Shown here: in pieces, positions 58,510-64,000 of the stretch
Layout of the letters: each line of letters opens with the position of its first letter
How positions within the stretch are numbered: position 1 is the first letter of the stretch
From: Stutzerimonas stutzeri KOS6
Lineage (GTDB): Bacteria; Pseudomonadota; Gammaproteobacteria; Pseudomonadales; Pseudomonadaceae
Assembly: GCF_000307775.2 (NCBI RefSeq)
Contig: NZ_KK020678.1
Coordinates: forward strand, 198,319-262,318
DNA: 64,000 nucleotides
Reading direction: 5' to 3'
The notes under the pieces: generated by a model
What the model was told of the DNA's origin: nothing
Databases searched by the model: none
Seen by the model: only the letters and a program-made list of their open reading frames with translations
Translations under genes and position numbers: made by a program

Positions 58510-59765
58510 GGCATCCACTCGTACAATATTTCTCCACCCTTTTCTCCAGATCCGCCGCCAATAGCGCCTCCCGCCGCCGAAGCTCCGCCAACTACAACCA
58601 AGGCACAAATAACACCGCCGATACCGCCAGAGCCCAATCCGATGGCCGCGCAAATAGCCGGTACAGCGCCGCTCCCCATCCAGACGCCGATAGATCCACC
58701 ACCCAGCGCTCCAGCAAAACTCCCCGTCTCCGTAAACCGAATCTTCTGACACGCCTGGGTTTCGCCAGCCTGACAGACCTCTTGAACTTTCAAGACAGAG
58801 GCCGTACCGCCTAGGGCAATACCTATATAGCTGCCATTCTTGAGGTACTTCGCCGCCTTGGCAATTTCATTCATGTGGGTCGCGTATCCGGGTATCTGGC
58901 CTGGCGCGCCGCCTTTGCTCCAATGGTGCACCAAGTTACGGGTGGAAATGCCGAGGTCCTGGCGCAACGTTGGGTAGCTGCCCAGGCCCAGTTGCTTGCC
59001 GAGGAAAGTCGCTTTCAATTGGTTGTCGAGCTGGCGGTACAGCTGCTGGCGGGACGTGAAAAATTGCTGACTTTGCAGATGCCCATGCGTGGCGAACTCG
59101 CGCTGATGCAGGTATTCGATATCACGCAGCGTGCCGTCAATCTGCTTCAGGCCATTCCCCAGTATGTCGGTGCTAAGCCCCAGTGACTGGCTGGCGCCAT
59201 CGACCATCAGCGCGATCTCGGCCTGATGCTCAGCCATGAAGTCGGCTTCGTCCTCGCTCAGTGGTTCCAAAGCCGCACGCACCTTGGTGGCGGCCGCCAT
59301 CAGCTCGGCCTCTTCACGCAGGCAGGCGGTTGGATTGATCAGGTTGCCCAAGACGATCATTTCGCCGGCCTTGAAGCCTTTCGCGAAAGTGGGATTCAGC
59401 GCCTTGATGCGGTTGGCCAGGTGTTTGTGCGGTATATCGGCGAACAGCCTGGCAAGCACATGCTCGCCGGACATGCTGCGCGGCACGATGTAGAAGCCGG
59501 GCGGCAGCGCATCGGTGATTCTGAGCATGTCTGCCGGTGGCCAGTCCGAGAGCTCTGGAGTGGTTTCGGTTTTTTGGTCCCAGGCAGCAAAGGAGGCGCC
59601 GCCATTACCGGGCTTGGTCTTCGGCGACTCGGCCTGGCGGCCCCAGCCATGATCAGGCATCCAGCTTGAATCGCGCCTGTCGGTGCTGTCAGGCTTCCAG
59701 CCGGTGTCCAGGTCCCAGCTCCGGTCGGTCGGATAGGTCGGGTCTTTGAGGTTGTCCATCCTCAT
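58506..59765 (-). CDS. Putative secreted pore-forming toxin with LysM-like and glycine-zipper regions (toxin 1)
   Basis: A 419-residue protein. Residues about 1-60 are Trp/Asp-rich with WDLDTGWKPDS and WMPDHGW. Residues 85-140 look LysM-like (PGFYIVPRSMSGEHVLARLF to KAGEMIVLGNLINP). Residues 150-270 are helical, and the last 100 form hydrophobic glycine-zipper segments (SFAGALGGGSIGVWMGSGAV, ICAAIGLGSGGIGGVICALV). No Sec signal is seen, so export by a type VI or other contact system is possible. The start at 59765 has AGGGAA at seven bases and aligns with toxin 2. Pore formation is inferred. Confidence 0.72.
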   Translation of the reverse strand: MRMDNLKDPTYPTDRSWDLDTGWKPDSTDRRDSSWMPDHGWGRQAESPKTKPGNGGASFAAWDQKTETTPELSDWPPADMLRITDALPPGFYIVPRSMSGEHVLARLFADIPHKHLANRIKALNPTFAKGFKAGEMIVLGNLINPTACLREEAELMAAATKVRAALEPLSEDEADFMAEHQAEIALMVDGASQSLGLSTDILGNGLKQIDGTLRDIEYLHQREFATHGHLQSQQFFTSRQQLYRQLDNQLKATFLGKQLGLGSYPTLRQDLGISTRNLVHHWSKGGAPGQIPGYATHMNEIAKAAKYLKNGSYIGIALGGTASVLKVQEVCQAGETQACQKIRFTETGSFAGALGGGSIGVWMGSGAVPAICAAIGLGSGGIGGVICALVVVGGASAAGGAIGGGSGEKGGEILYEWMP

Positions 59766-59958
59766 GACAGTCTTCCCTGTACGGTTCAATCAGGCAGCAG
59801 TCTATCCATTTGAAACATCAGCCTATCGGCGCTCGTTCACGAAACGTGTGTCGGAGCAGCGTTCTGGCGGCGCGTTTGAAGTTGCCTGATCGTTCGGCGA
59901 AGCACGGTAGCAATCAGCTCGAGAAGCGCAAAAGCTGCCAGAAACTTGGAGCCAGTGC

Positions 59959-59992
59959 GTAGGGTGGAAAACGGCGAAGTCTTTTCCACGCG
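59959..59992. repeat. REP palindrome, left of the RAYT gene
   Basis: GTAGGGTGGAAAACGGCGAA then GTCTTTTCCACGCG. The arms GTGGAAAA/TTTTCCAC pair. It lies just beyond the 3' end of the RAYT gene. Confidence 0.85.
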
Positions 59993-60006
59993 TCGGTCCG
60001 CATCAC

Positions 60007-60525
60007 CTACGAATTCCGACCGGCTTCATCACCGCACCAGTCAACTGAATAGACACCAGCCCTGACCGCCCGGTGAAAGCTTGAATTTGGCCAGTCGACG
60101 ACACGCTCCACCAGGCCATGCTTCAACGGATTCAGATGCACGTAGTCGACGTGCTGCCGGTAATCCCGTTCGTCCTGAATCAGATGTTCCCAATAGCGCC
60201 GTTGCCAAATGCCGCGCTCGCCGCGGGAGCGTTGGGTTGCCGTCAGCACCTCGGTCTTCGGCAAACGCCGGGCGAAAGCGAATTTGATGACCTTCCAGCG
60301 CAGGGCGAAATCGGCATCGCCATCGGGCAGCGTCCAGACGCAGTGCATGTGGTCGGGCAGGACGACCCAGGCATCGATATGAAACGGATGACGTGAGCGC
60401 GTGGCCCGCACCGTCTCGCGGAGCAGGTCGATATGGCGGACCAGCAGGTCGCTGCGGCGGTTGAGCAGGTTGACGGTGAAGAAATACGTGGCGCCCGGCA
60501 CGTGGGCGCGGCGGTAGCGGGACAT
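60007..60525 (-). CDS. REP-associated tyrosine transposase (RAYT, IS200-like)
   Basis: A 172-residue Y1 transposase-fold protein. The HUH metal motif is LPDHMHCVWTLPDGD, and the nucleophilic Tyr is probably in DYRQHVDYVHLNPLKHGLVE. The start MSRYRRAHVPGATYFFTVNL is typical of RAYTs. REP palindromes of two kinds flank it (59959, 60553, 60637), forming a REPtron. RAYTs process REP DNA and are thought to spread it. The gene appears intact. Confidence 0.92.
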   Translation of the reverse strand: MSRYRRAHVPGATYFFTVNLLNRRSDLLVRHIDLLRETVRATRSRHPFHIDAWVVLPDHMHCVWTLPDGDADFALRWKVIKFAFARRLPKTEVLTATQRSRGERGIWQRRYWEHLIQDERDYRQHVDYVHLNPLKHGLVERVVDWPNSSFHRAVRAGVYSVDWCGDEAGRNS

Positions 60526-60552
60526 GGCGGCTCATCCTTGAGCGTTGTGTTG

Positions 60553-60600
60553 GTGGGAAGTCCGTATCGGTGGATAAGCAAAGCGTTATCCACCCTACGC
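60553..60600. repeat. REP palindrome, second type, upstream of the RAYT gene
   Basis: GGTGGATAAGCAAAGCG followed by TTATCCACCCTACGC; the arms GGTGGATAA and TTATCCACC pair. Found again, with its leader, at 54141-54185. Confidence 0.85.
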
Positions 60601-60636
60601 CATCTCACCCACCCATTCCGCCGACGCCTCGACGTC

Positions 60637-60670
60637 GTAGGGTGGAAAACGGCGAAGCCTTTTCCACGCG
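60637..60670. repeat. REP palindrome, first type, upstream of the RAYT gene
   Basis: GTAGGGTGGAAAACGGCGAA then GCCTTTTCCACGCG, nearly identical to the unit at 59959, 53173 and 48601. Confidence 0.85.
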
Positions 60671-60689
60671 TCACTTCCAGGCTACCTCG

Positions 60690-60707
60690 CTTTTCGTACA
60701 GAACCTA
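60690..60707. mobile_element. Single end of the MITE family (copy D)
   Basis: CTTTTCGTACAGAACCTA matches the right end of copy A; no other part of the element is present. It is followed by G, giving CTAG at the border, and the TAG (minus strand) is the stop codon of the ATPase gene. Confidence 0.7.
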
Positions 60708-61973
60708 GTCGTCTATGGATCCCCACTTTAAAAAGAATGCAAAGAATGGGTCGGTTATGTATAGCTCTTGATCTGCCTTTATCCAGTCGATTACTGGTGT
60801 GGATGCTTCATCATTAGAAGCTATTTCGGACATCTTCTCTAGAACTCGTGAGACTTCATGCGCTTGGGGGATTTCAGCTGCTAACGTCTCTTTAATAGTT
60901 GAGCGTAATACTTCATAGTCAACCCGTTGCATGCCGGGAGATATTTTTGCTAGCGCAAGAAGGACTACTTTGTAAATGTCTGCAGTTCCACCGGCGGCTA
61001 GAGGCCTAGGCTTTCTGTCTGACCTTTGGCGAGGGCCTTTTGCTAATTTCTCGAATATAACTTTTCCAGTGTGATTGGCGATATTTTTGAAAGTGTCGTC
61101 GCTAATTGATGTGATAGTCAGTTTTTGAGGTAGAGTTTTTTCTATTCCATTTTGCCTTGCTAATTCTGAACAGAATTCTTGCATTAGGTGAGGGCTGCCG
61201 TAAGACTCTTCTGCCATTCGGTCGTTGACACTCTTTTCAGTCTCAGCTTTCAGCAAGGGGAAACCGATAGATGCAATTTCCATTAGCTCGTCTTTTGACC
61301 AAGCTGGCACAGGGATCGGGTGAATACGTTGAGTCATTTCTTTCTCAACTTTAACAGCGTCATAACGGCGATGAGGAATGGCGATCGCAACTACAGCAAG
61401 ACCGTCAAAAATCAGTGGTTTTAAAGCGCGAACAATATCTCCTTGAAATTTTCTACTGAGGTAGTGAAAGTCATCAATAATTATCGTAGGAGTGTGTTTT
61501 CGTATTGCAAGAATTGCTGCTGCTCGTGGGGAGAGTGTTCGACTACTTTTTTCCCCATCAGAGGATTTTTTTCCGTTGGTGGCGCCGATCTTTCCTTTGC
61601 CTTTAACAAGTAATGGAACACCTATTTCCCCAGTGGCATCTCCGGATATAGAGCTGCTTGACTCGCTGGTTGTTGATTCTTCGTGAGAAGTATATTCATG
61701 TAGGGCTTCAAGAATAAATGACCAGAAGTCATTTTCTTCACATATAGAACCTCCATCTATCCAAATATTTTTTGGATTGCTTCGTGGGAATATTTTATTG
61801 GTAAGTACAGTTTTTCCGGATTTTGTGGAGCCTGTTAGGGTGACGAGCTTGCATAGATTTCTAGAGACTTTTTGTAAGTCTTTTTCAAGTGTGAGTTTGG
61901 CTCTTGAGATATATGTGAACTTGGGCATTCCACCAGGAACAAAGACTTCTTCGACGAAATATTCTTTTGTCAT
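60705..61973 (-). CDS. AT-rich stand-alone P-loop ATPase, probably recently acquired
   Basis: A 422-residue AAA/ORC-like ATPase with Walker A TLTGSTKSGKTVLTNKI at about residue 50 and Walker B TIIIDDFHYL at about residue 165. Between them is a Ser/Gly/Lys-rich insert (SESSSSISGDATGEIGV). The C-terminal region is helical and may be a winged helix. Its AT-rich composition contrasts sharply with all neighbours. It begins 18 bases after the nrdB terminator and ends at a MITE border. Function unknown; phage defence is a reasonable guess only. Confidence 0.78.
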   Translation of the reverse strand: MTKEYFVEEVFVPGGMPKFTYISRAKLTLEKDLQKVSRNLCKLVTLTGSTKSGKTVLTNKIFPRSNPKNIWIDGGSICEENDFWSFILEALHEYTSHEESTTSESSSSISGDATGEIGVPLLVKGKGKIGATNGKKSSDGEKSSRTLSPRAAAILAIRKHTPTIIIDDFHYLSRKFQGDIVRALKPLIFDGLAVVAIAIPHRRYDAVKVEKEMTQRIHPIPVPAWSKDELMEIASIGFPLLKAETEKSVNDRMAEESYGSPHLMQEFCSELARQNGIEKTLPQKLTITSISDDTFKNIANHTGKVIFEKLAKGPRQRSDRKPRPLAAGGTADIYKVVLLALAKISPGMQRVDYEVLRSTIKETLAAEIPQAHEVSRVLEKMSEIASNDEASTPVIDWIKADQELYITDPFFAFFLKWGSIDD

Positions 61974-61991
61974 TAAGTAACTCCAAAAAAT

Positions 61992-62014
61992 AAGCCCCGC
62001 ACTGGGCGGGGCTT
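61992..62014 (-). terminator. Rho-independent terminator of nrdB
   Basis: On the minus strand AAGCCCCGC pairs with GCGGGGCTT and is followed by ATTTTTT. It ends nrdB transcription 74 bases after the gene and insulates it from the ATPase. Confidence 0.9.
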
Positions 62015-62087
62015 CAAGTCTTTACTCGCCACCCCAAACATCCATTTCAGGTAAAGCGCTCTTAATCTCTTTAGTGAGTTTCCGGAA

Positions 62088-63338
62088 TCAATCCCAGCTC
62101 AAAGCCCCACCCGTCTGATACTCAATCACCCGCGTCTCGAAGAAGTTCTTCTCCTTCTTCAGGTCCATGATCTCGCTCATCCACGGGAACGGGTTGGTGG
62201 TGCCCGGATACTCTTCCTTCAGGCCGATCTGGGTCAGGCGGCGGTTGGCGATGAACTTGAGGTAGTCCTCCATCATCGCGGCGTTCATGCCCAGTACGCC
62301 GCGGGGCATGGTGTCGCGGGCGTATTCGATTTCGAGCTGAGTGCCCTGGAGGATCATCTGGGTCGCTTCGTCCTTCATCTCGGCGTCCCACAGGTGCGGG
62401 TTTTCGATCTTGATCTGGTTGATCATGTCGATGCCGAAGTTCAGGTGCATGGACTCGTCGCGCAGGATGTACTGGAACTGCTCGGCGGTGCCGGTCATCT
62501 TGTTGCGGCGGCCCATGGAGAGGATCTGGGTGAAGCCGCAGTAGAAGAAGATGCCTTCGAGCACGCAGTAGTAGGCGATGAGGTTGCGCAGGAACTGCTT
62601 GTCGGTCTCCGGGGTGCCGGTCTGGAAGGTCGGGTCGGAGATGGAACGGGTGTACTTGAGGCCCCAGCTGGCCTTTTTCGCGACGCTCGGGATCTCGTGG
62701 TACATGTTGAAGATCTCGCCTTCATCCATGCCCAGCGACTCGATGCAGTACTGGTAGGCGTGGGTGTGGATCGCCTCTTCGAAGGCCTGGCGCAGGATGT
62801 ACTGGCGGCATTCGGGGTTGGTGATCAGGCGGTAGGTGGCCAGCACGAGGTTGTTGGCGACCAGGCTGTCGGCGGTGGAGAAGAAGCCGAGGTTGCGCTT
62901 GACGATGCGGCGCTCGTCTTCGCTGAGGCCGTCCTTGCTCTTCCACAGGGCAATGTCGGCGTTCATGTTCACTTCCTGCGGCATCCAGTGGTTGGCGCAA
63001 CCATCCAGATACTTCTGCCAGGCCCAGTCGTACTTGAAGGGGACGAGCTGGTTGAGGTCGGCGCGGGCGTTGATCATGCGCTTTTCGTCGACGCGCACGC
63101 GGGCCGATTCGCCTTCCAGTTCGTTGAGGCCTTCCTGGATGTCCAGGTCGTCCAGCGCGCGCTTGGCGCGGGCGATGGCGTCGGAGTCGTCGGCGGCAAC
63201 GGCGCGGGCTTCTTCGACGGAGCCGGCGGCGTCCTGGTCGAGTTTGACCGGTGCTTCGTTGCTGGCGGCAGCGGCGGCTTGTGCGGCGGCCGGTGTTGCG
63301 GTGGTTTCTTCTTCGTCGAATTCGTCCCAGCTCAGCAT
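62088..63338 (-). CDS. nrdB: Class Ia ribonucleotide reductase beta subunit
   Basis: A 416-residue NrdB that provides the diiron-tyrosyl radical for conversion of ribonucleotides to deoxyribonucleotides. The metal/radical motif is [20 protein letters not shown], where E-x-x-H are ligands and the Tyr after HA is the radical residue. An Ala/Glu-rich N-terminal extension ([20 protein letters not shown]) is usual for pseudomonads. AGGAG precedes the start. NrdA is upstream, separated by about 490 bases. Confidence 0.97.
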   Translation of the reverse strand: MLSWDEFDEEETTATPAAAQAAAAASNEAPVKLDQDAAGSVEEARAVAADDSDAIARAKRALDDLDIQEGLNELEGESARVRVDEKRMINARADLNQLVPFKYDWAWQKYLDGCANHWMPQEVNMNADIALWKSKDGLSEDERRIVKRNLGFFSTADSLVANNLVLATYRLITNPECRQYILRQAFEEAIHTHAYQYCIESLGMDEGEIFNMYHEIPSVAKKASWGLKYTRSISDPTFQTGTPETDKQFLRNLIAYYCVLEGIFFYCGFTQILSMGRRNKMTGTAEQFQYILRDESMHLNFGIDMINQIKIENPHLWDAEMKDEATQMILQGTQLEIEYARDTMPRGVLGMNAAMMEDYLKFIANRRLTQIGLKEEYPGTTNPFPWMSEIMDLKKEKNFFETRVIEYQTGGALSWD

Positions 63339-63507
63339 GGTGGTTTCTCCTGATTGGGGACCGGTCATGGCCGGTCGGAAATGTTTGGGCTTTTGGTTTG
63401 CACGCAAAAGCGGGTGTTTGGTTGGGGAGGGTGGTGGTGCCCCGCGCCCTTTGTGTTCTGTATCAGGTCGAGGTTTGGGCCCGGCCTTTGTGTTGTCTGG
63501 TGGGCTG

Positions 63508-63544
63508 CCCCTCACCCTAGCCCTCTCCCCGGAGGGGCGAGGGG
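63508..63544. repeat. Dispersed GC-rich repeat in the nrdA-nrdB gap
   Basis: CCCCTCACCCTAGCCCTCTC followed by CCCGGAGGGGCGAGGGG, a palindromic motif I know as a common intergenic repeat in Pseudomonas and Xanthomonas. The neighbouring 63600-63640 (GCGAGCAAGGACTAGGCGTC then CCCCTCGCTCCTAC) is a second REP-like unit. The rest of the 492-base gap has no gene. Confidence 0.6.
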
Positions 63545-63797
63545 ACTGGATCAGGGCTGGCCTCTGGCTATTGCACTAACTCGGATCGGGAGTTGGCGGA
63601 TAGTGGATCGCGAGCAAGGACTAGGCGTCCCCCTCGCTCCTACAGGGTCGGTGTTGCCCTCAAGCCTCGACGCAGCGCTTTTCAGCAGCAGCTCGCTGCG
63701 AGCGGTTTCCAGAGCGTGGCAGCGCAAGGCGCCCGACAGGTCGGAGCCCCTGAGCGTACGCATGTACGTGACGGGGGCGGCCTGGCGGGCAACAACG

Positions 63798-63820
63798 CGC
63801 GGTCCGCTCTGGGGACCGCG
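63798..63820. other. Hairpin downstream of nrdA
   Basis: CGCGGTCC (63798-63805) pairs with GGACCGCG (63813-63820) just after the nrdA stop codon. There is no T-run, so it may be a pause or processing structure that tunes nrdA against nrdB. Confidence 0.5.
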
Positions 63821-63830
63821 ACTTAACTAC

Positions 63831-64000
63831 TTATTGGCAAGCTTCGCAGTCTGGCTCATCGATGGCGCAGGCTTTCGGCACCGGTGCCGGGCCGGCGGAC
63901 ATCTCCGGCGCTGGCGCGGCTTTCGCCGGGGCGGCGCTGGTGCCGCTGTTGCCACCGCTGGACACGGCGTTGAGCTTGCCGGTGTTGACGGTGGACTTCT
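63831..64000 (-). CDS. nrdA: Class Ia ribonucleotide reductase alpha subunit, C-terminus (partial)
   Basis: The frame from the window edge reads KSTVNTGKLNAVSSGGNSGT and ends KACAIDEPDCEACQ with a TAA stop. CAIDEPDCEACQ is the redox-active C-terminal cysteine tail of Pseudomonas NrdA that reloads the active site with electrons from thioredoxin. The rest of the gene lies outside the window. Confidence 0.95.
   Translation of the reverse strand, partial: KSTVNTGKLNAVSSGGNSGTSAAPAKAAPAPEMSAGPAPVPKACAIDEPDCEACQ

Overview
The window is a high-GC chromosome segment of a Pseudomonas-type gammaproteobacterium, most probably of the Pseudomonas (Stutzerimonas) stutzeri group. I infer this from the order LysR regulator, adhC, fghA, ispF, truD, surE, pcm, nlpD, rpoS, from a Gac/Rsm-type sRNA just after rpoS, and from many small protein families typical of pseudomonads. 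No rRNA, tRNA, CRISPR array or complete insertion sequence was seen.

Layout. 0-11.6 kb: glutathione-dependent formaldehyde detoxification (regulator, adhC, fghA), an ene-reductase with an ArsR repressor, then the stationary-phase/envelope operon ispF-truD-surE-pcm-popT-nlpD-rpoS. It is followed by a strong rsmZ candidate with a GacA-type upstream site, a sigma70-like promoter, GGA-rich hairpins and a terminator. 11.6-33.8 kb: housekeeping and conserved hypothetical genes (GNAT-Nudix fusion, Na+/solute symporter, truncated haemoglobin, UspA, YajD, YebC-like, EamA exporter, a frameshifted MOSC gene, dGTPase, AmtB, GhrA, IMPase, an HPF-like factor, PpiC, ZapB-like/ZapA, GlpK, a Suv3-like helicase and a K+ channel). 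34-43 kb: rlhA and an iron-uptake cluster (TonB receptor with a Fur-like box, DUF3649, PepSY, DUF3325). 43-53 kb: small accessory genes, a PhoD-like phosphatase, a MerR/CDF metal-efflux pair and an HxlR/reductase pair.

53-62 kb is an accessory island and the most interesting part. On the minus strand it holds a tandem array of one novel-looking toxin/immunity family. One copy is intact (a 419-residue protein with a Trp-rich N-terminus, a LysM-like segment and a glycine-zipper C-terminus, overlapping a three-helix membrane protein). The others are decayed: a C-terminal toxin remnant with an intact immunity gene, a doubly deleted toxin with an intact immunity gene, and a last toxin tail whose immunity gene is cut off by a REP element. 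A PD-(D/E)XK nuclease gene flanked by imperfect direct repeats sits inside the array. Next come a REP-associated tyrosine transposase (RAYT) with its REP palindromes and an AT-rich P-loop ATPase inserted directly behind the nrdB terminator. The window ends with nrdB and the 3' end of nrdA.

A 145-bp palindromic MITE-like element occurs twice in full (34.1 and 48.6 kb), once internally deleted (46.4 kb) and once as a single end (60.7 kb). Its flanks are CTAG/TTAG/CTAA, and at three sites the flanking TAG is the stop codon of the adjacent gene.
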